Source: Membranipora membranacea (Eukaryota; Bryozoa; Gymnolaemata; Cheilostomatida; Membraniporidae). From it: 64,000 bases of DNA. The number at the start of each line of letters is the position of its first letter. Position 1 is the first letter of the stretch. The DNA lies in NCBI GenBank assembly GCA_914767715.1, contig OU612069.1:6014001-6078000 (forward strand). The letters are read 5' to 3'. This document shows, one piece after another, positions 35,711 through 46,405 of this stretch. Below the pieces are notes generated by a model. That model made no database searches. It had not been told where the DNA came from and worked only from the letters and a program-made list of their open reading frames with translations. The position numbers were made by a program, and so were the translations under genes.

Positions 35711-36019
35711 CTTTGCTTGCTTGAGGACCAATCGGTGTTGTTGAAATGTAGCCTACTTCCTATTTATGTTGATCATTCACAAAGTAGATTTATATTACCA
35801 GACTCAAAAACTCTTTGAATATTTGAATGCTTTATTCTTGCGAGCGATCCCATTTGAAGTTTTGGGTTATGCAAATTCAGGAACGCATTCAAATGTCATC
35901 AGAGCAAAAAAATTTACCAAGCTTCAGACTATGGTTTTAGCTGCTTGCCGTTGAGTGTTAAGAAAAGTGTTGAAAATGAAAATGAATGTCGATATGGTTT
36001 TTGAATGTAGGTCATGTTA

Positions 36020-36640
36020 CTATTGTGGGCTTGAGTATGAATTGGAAGGAGAAAATATAGCCCACATGGATACCCGTAATATTCAGAGATGCCCATCATT
36101 TCATAGTGTGATTGACACACTGTCTCGATTCGCAAATTCTTCATTCCAATATTATTTTATAGAAAAATACGAAATGCGATCCACTACTGGGTACTTTACC
36201 ACGAGCTGGCATAAGCCAGCAGTAGGCATGGGATGGGATGTGCTATATCCCCTTCGCTCTTCGTTATGGTGATGGATATAGTTATACAGAATTCACAAGG
36301 CAGTGTGAATGGGATTTAGGTTGCGAATAACCAAATACTTCTGCCAATGAGGGCATTTATGGACAAGGCTCAGGTTGTGGCTTCAATCTATAGATGGTAT
36401 GCGTTGATAAAGAGATGTGTGATGCGATCCAAACCTTTCACGAGACAGTCCCTGCCTCTGTGTCAAGGTAAACCTGTACCAAATACCTACTTCATAGAAA
36501 CAGAGCTTATTTTCACGCCTGCAGAGCAGCCTGCGAAGAGCTTAGGAAGATGGTATAGTTTGCTGATCACAGACAGGTTTCGCTGTCACATTATTATCCT
36601 GCACACAGCATAGCATTGCTAGGCAGACCATCGATTCAAA
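36020..36640 (+). mobile_element. Decayed YMDD-type reverse transcriptase block, copy 2
   Basis: Pairs with 26945-27560. Open frame 36347-36613 (88 codons) reads 'MRAFMDKAQVVAS', 'CVMRSKPFTRQSLPLCQGK', 'ETELIFTPAEQPAKSLGRWY': the same RT segment with FMDK at the active site, but better preserved than copy 1. The upstream part (36025-36200) has no readable frame. Confidence 0.55.
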
Positions 36641-37029
36641 CATGAAATCAACAGAAACTTAGCCTTAGTCGGATTCAAAGCCCTAAATAATTATTCAACA
36701 AGTTATATTTGATCAAAATTTTGCATTTTCATCCTTGTTTTGTCCTCAGGTCAGTTTACGATTCAGTGTTTGATTTTAAAAAAAATGTTGGCTAACTCTT
36801 CTGATTTGTATAAGGTTGAATGAGCAAACATTATTTCTTATTATTTCTAACAGTTTCTAGAGAAACCACCTATAATAAAAATAATTATGACGTGTATGTT
36901 AATAATGACAGAACACATCATTTAAAATCATTGCCATTATTTGCTCTTACAATAAACCATGTCAACATTTTTTTTCAAAAAAACCTGGACCTTTATTTTG
37001 AAGCAACTACAGAGCCTGTGTAGAAATAA

Positions 37030-37430
37030 GTATTAATTTCATATTCGAATGACCATACTGACAAAAAGTCAATGTTATGCATTATTGGTAACATTTAGCC
37101 AAACTGCGAAACATTCAGCTCCCTGTACTCCTTGTCAGAAACGCTGCCAAGGGAGCAGACCTCAAGTTCGAAACAGCACCTATAAAGGAGCAGCCACATG
37201 CCTCTGGAAAACTCTTGTGGAAGATCCAAAATATCAAAGGCATGCCATCCAAAGAGTTTACAGGCCAGGTAGAATATTGGTCTCTCACTCATAGCTGTCC
37301 GAACATTTACCTGTTTCAATGTAATTTTCCTACTCTATCTTGTTTGAATTTCACACGGGTTGTCAATGATATCGCAAATGTCTTCTCTTGTGAGAATGAA
37401 ATTCTGAATGAAATTTGAAGTGGATGATTC
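37030..37430 (+). repeat. Rep2 block, copy 2 left half
   Basis: Pairs with 30240-30600. Overlapping frames of 67-81 codons on both strands are not conserved between copies and are not called as genes. Confidence 0.7.
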
Positions 37431-37547
37431 AAAGTTCAGTGAAACTATGAGAAACGCAAAGTTTTGTGGTTGTATCGGGAGTGTATTGCAGTTGAAAAAT
37501 TGAAATTTTAAAGTTTAGCTAATCTAGGGTGACCCATAATATTTATT

Positions 37548-39080
37548 ACCTATTTATTTGTTTAAAGAGGTTTTCTAGAAAGTGTACAGATAACAGAGTA
37601 GTTAAAAAGTAACTTGTTGACCTCTAACACACAACTTAATAAAAAAAACGGGGTTATACACAAATAAATGATGATGTTCTAGAAATAGGAAAGTAAGCTA
37701 TATATGGCATTATAGAAAAAGAATATTATATATATATTATCATAATTATTATACTTGTAATGATTATTATCAAAAGTATTCCTTAAAAGATAGTGGGCTG
37801 TCAGCTGTTTTGCATTTCAATCTGAAATTGTGCAGTAGATTTAAAAGAGCTATTTTGCCAAAATGTGTCCTGAAGGAAGGCTTTATTACTGAAAATTTAC
37901 GTCTCAGGGAGTGTTGGTGTTTATTAAACTTTTGCACCAGGTGAATAATGCGCTTTGATGCTTTATTTGTGGCTACTTTCTTATGTGTAAATTTGTGAAA
38001 TAGGTTATGTCTTCTACATTTTAGGGTGAGTAAGTTTTAGAGTGATCTACCAGTTGTGACAGAGAACTTTTTAGGTGTAGATATTATGATTCTAATTTCT
38101 TTATTCTGGTCTCTTTCAATTGTGTCGGATGTTTGTTGTGTGCCTTCTAGGTTTATAGATGAGCAGTATTCTAAGATAGGTCCAACAAGAAATTTGTAAG
38201 TCATGTATCATATATTTTTTCAGATTTGAAAGTAGGTATACTACTCTGTTCGCTTTAGTTGCCGTTTCATTGACATGGATATGGAAAGATAAATCAGTAT
38301 CCAGGGTAACCCCCAGTTCATTGATAGAGAGTTTTGTCCCAATTTTTGAGCTTTGAAAACTATTTGGTAAAAGTTGTTAATGTTTCTGTTGGAAAATATG
38401 CAGAATTGTGTTTTTTCAATGTAGAGTCTCAATAAGTGGCTATGATACCGATCTGATGCTGTCTGTAGCAGAGTATTGGACTCCGCTAGTACTTCATTTA
38501 TGCTTGTGGCTGTTCAGTAGATTAGTGTATCACCTGCATAAGTACTAAAGTATTGTTTTTTTTCCAATATGTATAGAAGAAGTCTGTGAATGATTGTATC
38601 TAACACTATTTTTGGACATCTAGGGATGAGGCTCCAATGTAACAAGGAGTCGGTTGGTCAAGTTTAATTTCCCATTGTTGCAGCACAGATAGCAACTTTG
38701 CTCGGTTGAATGATTCTGACAAAATCATAATTGTAAGTCTCAGAATAAGTTGTGTTTCTCTATGTAAGACATCATTTGATTTTTCATGTCAAGTTCAAAC
38801 ATCTTTGACAGGATTGGAAGCGAGGATATTGGTCGATAGTTTGTAACCTTTGTAACATTTGTAACCCTTTTTATGAATTGTCGTGACAGGGGAAGATTTT
38901 AAACAGTCAGGGAAGATTTACCGGAATGGATAGCGGGTAGGCAATTAAGTAAACTATTATCTTATCATTGCTGGTATGCCACTTAGACCACCACTCTTGT
39001 CTGCGTTAAGTGAAACAGTATAAAAGATGAAAAATTTCAAGTCCATGTTTGGACAATCAATTTAGCATATCAAACACATA
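37548..39080 (-). mobile_element. LINE-A, decayed minus-strand copy
   Basis: Reverse complement of LINE-A. The 3' UTR string 'gaggtcaacaagttactttt' (minus, about 37615) and the tail 'aaataaataggtaataaat' mark its 3' end near 37548. Minus-strand 38241-38432 reads 'EKTQFCIFSNRNINNFYQI', parallel to the young copy's 'KTQYCIFSNRKVEDFYQI'. Further up, 'HKKG' and 'MKNQ'-like segments and 'ADKSGGLSGIPA' match the start of the RT. Many stops and frameshifts are present, and it is 5'-truncated. It splits Rep2 copy 2 and lies in the LRR intron in sense orientation to that gene. Confidence 0.8.
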
Positions 39081-39359
39081 GAATCAATGATGATCATGAC
39101 AAAAAGTCCTTTTAATGGTTTTGGTTGAGCCAGTCTTATCAGTCTCTGAATTTGTAGATGTATAATGTATGCTTGCTGGTCAGAGACATATTATAAACTC
39201 AGCCTATGCACCAGAAGGTTCAATCAATCTGATTTTCATCATGTTCTCAATTTTGCAATCATTTTGGTCAAGTTTTGGATCCTCAAACAACTTAAATTTA
39301 GCAAATAATAATATTGTGACAGTGAGTGAGCAGAAGCTTCATCATGTTACAATTAACTT

Positions 39360-39560
39360 CCAGAGCCATCCTTAAGCTTCAGATAACTATTACTGTTTTG
39401 TAAGATACCTGAAGCCCTCACAGTGTTACAATGATAAGTGATGGGGTATCAAGTTATCAAGAAATTTCCCACGTGATGCCTGATTACATTTAGTGGGGAC
39501 TGAGAGTAAAGAGATTGAAATAAAAAGCTTACTCTCAGTATCAAATTTTAGCTTGGTATA
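39360..39560 (+). repeat. Rep2 block, copy 2 right half
   Basis: Pairs with 30610-30800: 'agccatccttaagcttcaga', 'ctcacagtgttacaatg', 'ttttagcttggtatat'. The displacement from the left half by about 1.9 kb is explained by the LINE-A insertion plus flanking sequence. Confidence 0.7.
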
Positions 39561-39589
39561 TATTATATAGTTATATATATATATATTAA

Positions 39590-39703
39590 GCGCTCAAACG
39601 GTGGCGGGTTGCTGGTAGAGGCATTTCATTATCAACCACTTTCTGAAGAGAAAGTGGTTGATAATGAAATGCCTCTACCAGCATCCCGTCATCGTTTGAG
39701 CGC
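39590..39703. repeat. 114-bp near-perfect hairpin
   Basis: Inverted repeat with arms of about 55 bp (39590-39644 and 39649-39703) and a 4-base loop (gaag). The inner 35 or so base pairs look perfect ('ggcatttcattatcaaccac' pairing with its complement). A few mismatches occur near the base ('cggtggcggg' against 'cccgtcatcg'). An (AT)n run precedes it. It lies in an intron of the LRR gene. It could be a miniature foldback transposon or a hairpin RNA source; nothing shows transcription beyond that of the intron. Confidence 0.9.
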
Positions 39704-40682
39704 ATAAACTAACCAGTATCCTGATATTGCGCAGCACAACTAAAGAATACAATTAATGATGACATTAAATTCACACAACTTATCATAAATTTATCATAAC
39801 TTTGTTTATAATTGTATGACCCTGTAGCTAAACACTACTCTTAGGATTTATGGGCCACGGGGACAAATTTCCAATGTTCAGAGACTAGTTGGAAAATTTG
39901 GATATCAAAGTTATATTATTAATAGCATGATCAGCGGTATTCTATACAGAGCGAGAATGACATAAAGCTAACTGGTTAGTCAATGTCTACACAATAGTAA
40001 TAAACTACTCTTGAACAAGATAATGGCAGTGGCATTAAACTACTGGGTGAAGAGCAGGATAAATTTGTATTCATCATAATTTGTTTGGTTATTTGGTTAG
40101 AGTTATGCACTGGTGTTGGCATGATGCTCTGTAAGATTGACAGAAACACATCGCTGGGTTGTGTTTTTATTATTTCATATTTCCGAGTATTTCATTTGTG
40201 ATGACCTAGAAATTGCCTTACGTAAACTATGAAGCAACATCATCATTTATGTTGTTATATCAACCTCACAAAAACATTCATAAAGATGATTGTATATTGA
40301 CCGAAAAATAACTCACATCTACTGCTTGTTCTAAATCTCATAACACTATAGGCAAAACGGATTGGATTCTATGAAATTGGAAAATAACCCACCCTTCCTA
40401 CACATAAATATGAACCTCAGAAGCATTTGAAACATTTTCACCAGGATTGTCAAAAATAGCTTCAATTCAACAGTTAGAAACATTTTATCTCGGAAATCAA
40501 AATCTCATCTGATTTATCAGCAATAGAGCATGATTTGGTCCTGTTTCACACTATCGAACAATAAATTGGGCATCAGCTCAACCTGCAAGATCAAATTTGT
40601 AATACAGTGTGTAGGCACTCAGTTATACATAAAACATAGTATGGTGTTATACAAACTCAATCATACATATTTGGACTCTTAC

Positions 40683-40914
40683 CTCTGTAGCTGATTTACA
40701 TGTGGTATTTGGTAGAGATCGAGCTCTATCAGATGAGGAGCTACCTCACATAGATTGGGAGGGATATGACCTCTGATGAGCATTTGTGTGATATGGAGAC
40801 CTCGAGCTTCTGCTGTCAGCTCTGACAATGACAGTGATTTTAGTGTCACCTTACTAAGGTGAGGTACTTCATCAATCTCAGGTTCTCCAGCATGCCGGTA
40901 CCAGACCTCATACC
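40683..40914 (-). CDS. LRR gene exon 2
   Basis: 232 bp between an acceptor with a good pyrimidine tract ('ttactt...tgtctag') and a GTAAGA donor. It encodes 'YEVWYRHAGEPEIDEVPHL', 'KVTLKSLSLSELTAE' and 'PHLIELDLYQIPHVNQLQ'. The last segment fits an LRR (L-x-x-L-x-L), and the earlier part looks like a diverged LRR or a cap. The splice phases join it to exon 1 with a Gly codon and to exon 3 with a Ser codon. Confidence 0.75.
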
Positions 40915-41199
40915 CTAGACAGCAAGTAAAGAATAAGAATGAAACAAAATGTTATAGGACTTACTTAAGAGGGACTAACTGGTTAAGCTGTAGTCATCAA
41001 TTACCAATATTTGGTTATGGGATCGGATGCCTGATCCTTATAATACGAACCATGTCCTCAACTTAACACCCGTCCAACAAAAATCTCAAAATCCAGAATA
41101 TAGTCCAGTCAGATGAATTACACAACACTGCACTTTGGACTATCATTTGTTTCACATTAACAAATTTGCTTGTCATCAACTTTGTGCTAAAACTCCTAC

Positions 41200-41314
41200 C
41201 TTGGGTCTCATTAGCTCTTGTATGGGTGTCTCTTGAGATACTTGAACGGGCCCCAGGCCTAGGTTCTTCATCCTGTGGCCTGATCTCAGGGGGCTTACTT
41301 TTATTGTTTCCCAT
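41200..41314 (-). CDS. LRR gene exon 1 with N-myristoylation start
   Basis: Start codon at 41314-41312. The product begins M-G-N-N-K-S-K-P-P, a textbook N-myristoyltransferase substrate (Gly2, Ser6, basic residue 7). A charged, proline-rich and probably disordered stretch follows ('PRPGARSSISRDTHTRANE'), then a GTAGGA donor after 38 codons plus one base. The lipid plus nearby basic residues would tether the protein to a membrane. An in-frame upstream ATG exists at about 41332, but the MGNNKSK start is preferred because only it gives the signal. Confidence 0.7.
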
Positions 41315-41599
41315 GATTATCACTTGGCACAAGCTAAAAGAAGTATGATAAATATGACACTGATATATGTGTCTATGTATACTGATTTTTTATTCATTTG
41401 CCCGACCATGCATTGTGAACATGAAGGGGATCAGTTTGAGATGAAACACCAATGACTACGGGACAACAGAGCATGTGCGACTAGAAATCAGAATAAGAAA
41501 ATATCAATCAATCCAGTTGCAAAACCGTAATCTTATAGTAATTTTCTAACCAATATTCATCTTCTGTTGCAGATGACCAAATTTCATTTGATTAATACA

Positions 41600-42215
41600 C
41601 TAACCTGCACCACAATTTTTAATTGTCAAAATCTAACAACAATATATCATGTTTTCAATTAGTTATAGCTCATACTTAATAAATGACAATAATTTGCCAG
41701 CATTTGACTTTTTAGAGATTTCTAATGAGATAACTGAGTCTGTAATCGACTGTTCATCGGAAAGGAAGGCTACGGGCTATGATGGAATACCCATCAGCCT
41801 TATAAAAGAAAATAAAACCACACTTTCACCGATCTTAACCCATATGATTAACTTAGTAGTGCGCACCTCAAAATTCCCGGATAGCCAAAAAATTGCCCGT
41901 GTGACACCACTTCACAAAAAAGGATCTAAGTCAGCATTATCCAAACTTGTAGAAATGACTTTAGCATCACAGCTGCGTTTCCACTTTGAAAGTAACAATA
42001 TTTTTAGCGACAGCCAGTTTGGTTTCCGGGAAAACTGCAACACTTCATTAGCTATTTCACGCTTGATGGAGAAACTCTATAAGAATTTTAACAATAGTGA
42101 CATAACCCGAGGAATATTTCTAGATTTTAGTAAAGCTTTTGACACCATAGACCATGAAATTTTAATCGCAAAACTACCTTACTATAATTTCACCCCTGAT
42201 GTAATCTTGGGGTGA
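41600..42215 (+). pseudogene. RT fragment of a further LINE, internally deleted
   Basis: Open frame 41649-42215 encodes the front half of a LINE RT: 'KATGYDGIPISLIK', 'ARVTPLHKKGSKSALSK', 'SDSQFGFRENCNTSLAISRL', 'GIFLDFSKAFDTIDHEIL'. Relative to the family, about a dozen residues (the NYRPIS motif and what follows) are missing between 'SALS' and 'KLVEMTL'. It stops before the catalytic YADD motif. The frame is otherwise clean. The different sequence ('HKKGSKSALS') shows it is not LINE-A. Confidence 0.8.
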
Positions 42216-42224
42216 AATTGTGAG

Positions 42225-42790
42225 ATCTGTGTGAGCTCACCAAATGTTAGTTTCACAAGAAGTTAACTTGGAGTTGTCCCTCAAAGAGCCAAAAACTGCA
42301 GGGGGGCAAGGTCCCTGTTGACGACAGGTGTAAACCTGCTCAACAGGTACCTTTCTGGTGAAGGGGTTTCTCAGCCCCTTTGTCTGCGTGGTCGGCTGAC
42401 CAGGGCCCTGTGGGGGTGTGGTGCATAGTCAACAGGCGCGGCGGGCGGGGTTCCTTGGGCTGTCTTCGGCCACATAGTTCTTGGTCATACTGTTAATCGG
42501 GCGGTCGCCATTATAGTCTCTGACTACCTGATCGCTCCGCTGTCATCATTTTATTTTAGAAGAACCTTTTATTACAAATAAACACAAACAGAAACCGGAA
42601 AAAAAAACAAAAAAAAACACCGGCAATGCTTCCCTACTAACTCGCCGCAAACTGGGACGCCACCTCGGCCGCTCACTCTGTAGCCACCATTCTGGGGCCC
42701 ACACTCAGTCGCCGCAAATCATTTATGGAGGCAATGCCCCCCTCTAAGATGTTGAACTTTTCTATCTTCAGAGTTGTCATCTCTCCAGTT
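42225..42790. promoter_or_regulatory. CpG-rich block, possible promoter or 5' UTR of the LRR gene
   Basis: Markedly G+C- and CpG-rich compared with the rest of the window: 'aggcgcggcgggcgggg', 'atcgggcggtcgcc', 'aactcgccgcaaactggg', 'acctcggccgctcac'. It lies about 0.9-1.4 kb upstream of the LRR start codon on the minus strand, where a promoter or non-coding first exon would be. Its left part directly abuts the LINE fragment, so that part may instead be LINE 5' UTR sequence. A minus-strand 35-codon frame (42780-42673) lies within it. Confidence 0.35.
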
Positions 42791-45700
42791 TGGCACTTTT
42801 ATCCCACGCCGCACAAGAATAAGGAGTCAAAGAAAGGGTTATCTTGAAATCGTTTGTAATAGGATGACAATGATTTTTGATTCAGAATCTTCACCATAGA
42901 GACCTGATAGGGACATAGTTTGCGAAATAATTTTGGTATTTGGATAGTCATTTATATCAATTTCTGCCTGTTTCCGGACAAATTTCTTGGAATTTTTCAT
43001 GAATTTTGTCACTAAAATTGAGATTTATCAGCTTCCATGCCCATATTGCTTTTGAAACCCTGAGGGACAGGGTTTTAAAATCAATAGGGGCTTGTGAGTG
43101 AGATAAGTACAGTCGTCTATTTCAGGATTCAAGAAATTCTTGGCATTGAAGCAATAAAACATTTTTGTGCGCAATAATATTGTAGCATTCCGAAAAATCA
43201 AACAGTGTAATTCATAAATCGCTTCATTATATCACCACTTTCTGAAGAAATGAACGTTTATACATCTCTGACTAACACTATCAACATAAGATAAGATAAG
43301 TATGTTGTAGGCTAGGAGTGAAAACTCAAATTTCTACACCAAACATGAGTACATGCCACTATCACTCACACTGCCTGTAATCTTGTTGTAGGCCTACTTT
43401 TACTTGTACTTTAGAACCATAGAGTCTAGTCAAAATGGGTCCCTTATTATTGCCAATGAAAAGTTAAGTTAGATTTATGTCCTTATCGACAATTGATGGA
43501 CAACTTCCAATCTTAAAGTTACATGTATTGGCTTAGAAGCATTGCAAACAGAATAGTAAGGGCCAAGGTAAATAATTGCTAGCTAACAAGAATTAGACCA
43601 ATTTTATGTCATTTATAGAATAATATGTGCTGTCCCACTCTGTAATCATAGTATCATATGTCAGATCATACCGAGTATTTGGAGATACTCCCCCTGTCAA
43701 GCTGGTAGTGGCTTGCCAGTAAAATGGGAGCAAATGAATATACAGGCATATCGTATCAAAGTTGATTAACTGGCTGCTGACTTCATAGGAAGTAGTCAGG
43801 CCTAGTGCTTGAAAACCCTGCGATCATCGCATAAAATCAAGTCGCCGCCTCTGCAGCCTGCAACCGCTAAAGAGATAAATGGTCTTTAATCAATCTTCCG
43901 CCCAAACGATTTTGCAGACCTAACAAATGTGATGGCGAGTTTTCTGCTTACCTGCAAGGGCCAAATTTGACAGCTATGGTAACCTGAACATGTATGTAAC
44001 AGGGGTGTATGAACATTAATATCCAGCCCTGCGGATGAAACACCGTTCTCATTTTCAGGATGAGGGTTTTCTTAGTAATGAGGCGATAAAAAAGTGTCAG
44101 TTCAATTAAATACTCTTGTTACTTTCCAAAAAATCAAACACTGTAAAGATTTTACCGCATCATCATATCACCATTATTCTATATGAAACTTTATACACCC
44201 CACACTAACGTTATCAACATGAGATAAGCTAAGTATGTGGTAGAAGGCTGAGAATGAAAACTTAAGCGTGTAAACCAAACATGAGTACATGTCACTGCCT
44301 AACACTGCCCGTTATCTATAGCTGCAAGTCTACATTGGTATTTTAGTCCTACTGAGTTGAGGACAATATTCAATAGGGCCCCTTATCAATAAGAATATTT
44401 ATCTTCAGTCATAGATGACTGAATATTTCTGTAATGATATGCTGACCTAAACCATAACTTAAATTTGCCGTGTGAAGTTTAATAATCCTAACACCAGCTA
44501 CCAAATCATCGCCAAAAAAGCCCTCATTTATGCCATCAAATAAACCTCTGACCTCTTTGAAAATAACCTGTGTAGGTTAAAATCATCGCAAATAGCATCG
44601 TTAGGGCCAGGGTGTACAAACTCTAGATATCACAAATCATCAAGTTTAAGCCAACTGACAACTCTAATGCCCTGTATTTGGAGTTGTTCCCACGTAGAAT
44701 GCGAGTATTACGATGACCTTAATATTATGAGTTGCCACACCTTATTGCTGATCAGTATACTGCTCTTCATATGATCACTCTGGCTGATCGACTTGTCTCT
44801 AAGTTGTCGGGAGGAGAACGTCTAAGACTCCTGATTCTCCAACTTTTTATTGAACCTTCTGCAAGTAAAATAATAAATAACATGAGTATATGATTAATTG
44901 CACTGTTCCGGGCTCAGAAGGATACATTCTGTCTTATTCTTTTATTCACCTCATGCAGCCCTTACAGCTGTGATATAGAGTTTTCCGCTTGATTGCTAGT
45001 GCTAAAATTAACGGTTATTGTAACCTTAACAGTATGTAACAGGGGTGTATACAAAAACCAATCCAGCCCCGAGGATGAAAGATAAAACACACAGCCAGCC
45101 CTTAATGGCGTTCGGCCACGATCGCCATGCTGAACACCATTTAGGGCAGGCCATGTACTAGGCGTTTGATTTATTTGTGTATACACTGAACACTGTTATC
45201 TTCATCAGGATTGCAGGAATTCTTAGAGTGAAAAAATCTACCACTGTAAAACCTTAATCACATCATTATATCAGCATTTTCTATGGGTACCTTAATACAC
45301 CCCTTGGGTAACGCATTATCAACATGATATAAACTAAGTAAGTGGTAGAAGGCTGGGAATGAAAACTCAAATATCTAAACCAAATATAGTACATGATACT
45401 GCCTAACACTGCATAACACTTCCTGCTATCTAAGGTTGCTTGTTAACGCTGATATTTAGTATTACAGTCTTACGGATTTTTATGGATATACTCAGCAGGG
45501 TCCTCACTTATTAATACCGCTGTAATGTACAAATTTGATTTATCTCTCTATGCACAAAGGATGGACAACTTCCAATCTTGAAATTTCAAATAATGTTTCA
45601 ATGGTCATTTATTGACTAATTATGCTCAAATAATTTTTGAAAATCAAAGATGAAATTTGTTTGTGATTTCAAGTAAGAACATTTTGTTTACCACCAAAGA

Positions 45701-45814
45701 AGGATTTTTCGATCACTTTGGTAACCCTCACTGCAACTTAAAAATGTCATAAATAGAGTTTTAAGGGCCGGGGTGAACAACTTACTCACACAAATTACGA
45801 ATTCAAACCTTGTT

Positions 45815-45905
45815 TATGACATTTAGTTCGAGTGCCACTGGGGGAGCTTTCATTGTTGACTGTTACAGCCCCCAGCACCTTCGGGTGTATACCTCTCCTG
45901 TGTAC
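45815..45905 (+). mobile_element. SINE-like fragment, copy 1
   Basis: Matches 46048-46125: 'gttcgagtgccactggggg', 'cccccagcaccttcgggtg', 'tatacctctcct'. It lacks the tRNA-like 5' half visible in the second copy. Confidence 0.5.
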
Positions 45906-46007
45906 TTGTCTACTGACTGACTCATGGAAAGACATGTGACAGTATGGAAAGACATGCTGACAAGCTGGAAAGACAGCTAAACCTACTACAAGGGGTCCCA
46001 GCAATGG

Positions 46008-46130
46008 GCCATATAAGGCCAAGGTGATAAGTGCCGCAGGAGTTGTGGGTTCGAGTTCCACTTGGGGTGCTTTCATTGCTGATTGTTCCAGCCCCCAGCA
46101 CCCTCGGGTGTATACCTCTCCTAAGATTTA
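46008..46130 (+). mobile_element. tRNA-derived SINE-like copy 2
   Basis: Starts with 'aagtgccgcaggagttgtgg' and a B-box-like 'gggttcgagttccac', then the shared non-tRNA body 'cccccagcaccctcgggtgt'. The A-box half is weak, so pol III activity is doubtful. It is unrelated to the SINE at 5251. Confidence 0.5.
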
Positions 46131-46155
46131 CAAAATGAAACCGGTAAACAGATTG

Positions 46156-46191
46156 ATTGCCTTCTCAGCCTATTGGCTAAGATCAAAGCGT
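46156..46191 (+). ncRNA. U2 snRNA 5'-end-like fragment
   Basis: 'attgccttctcagcctattg' followed by 'gctaagatcaaagcg' closely matches the conserved 5' end of U2 snRNA (ATCGCTTCTCGGCCTTTTGG then CTAAGATCAA). Similarity stops after about 34 bases, before the branch-point-pairing region, so this is a truncated pseudogene or relic at best. Some LINE clades insert into U2 genes. The GC-rich sequence that follows is shared with 47695-47900, which lacks the U2-like part. Confidence 0.45.
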
Positions 46192-46405
46192 CATAGCCAA
46201 TGGCTGACTAGTGCCTGTTTCAGTTTCTGACAGCTTGCTGCACACCCACGATTAGGAGGTCCACCATGGCCTCACCTTTAGGATGCATTCTAGAATACTA
46301 GGATGTATCACACTCTCACTACGAGGACTTCGGGCAACTTGCGTCCCTCTTTAGGGGCAGCCCACCCTCTGTTTTGTCATAAGCAGGGCCTTCAATGAGT
46401 CTTTC
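46192..46405 (+). repeat. GC-rich shared block, copy 1
   Basis: Pairs with 47695-47895: 'tagtgcctgtttcagt', 'acgattaggaggtc', 'gaggacttcgggcaacttgc', 'ggcagcccaccctctgttt'. It contains a GAGGAC...GTCCCTC inverted repeat that could fold in RNA. Its nature is unknown. Confidence 0.6.

Larger units (their letters stand above)
31462..41314 (-). other. Leucine-rich-repeat gene, 5' part (three exons, minus strand)
   Basis: Gene model built from three exons whose phases agree: 41314-41200 (ends phase 1), 40914-40683 (starts needing two bases, ends phase 2), 31602-31462 (starts needing one base, ends phase 2). All have GT donors, and the two internal exons have AG acceptors. The joined product starts with an N-myristoylation signal and enters leucine-rich repeats, so a membrane-attached cytoplasmic LRR protein is the natural reading. 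The intron between exons 2 and 3 is about 9.1 kb and holds LINE relics, Rep2, Rep1 and a hairpin. Later exons lie further left or outside the window. No specific orthologue is recognised. Confidence 0.7.

Noticed and set aside
44962-45186. 74-codon minus-strand frame
   Set aside because: It lies within an old tandem unit and is not open in the sister units.
45795-46076. 93-codon minus-strand frame ('VELEPTTPAALITLALYGP')
   Set aside because: It is the antisense of the two SINE-like copies; such peptides are a common artefact of tRNA-derived repeats.
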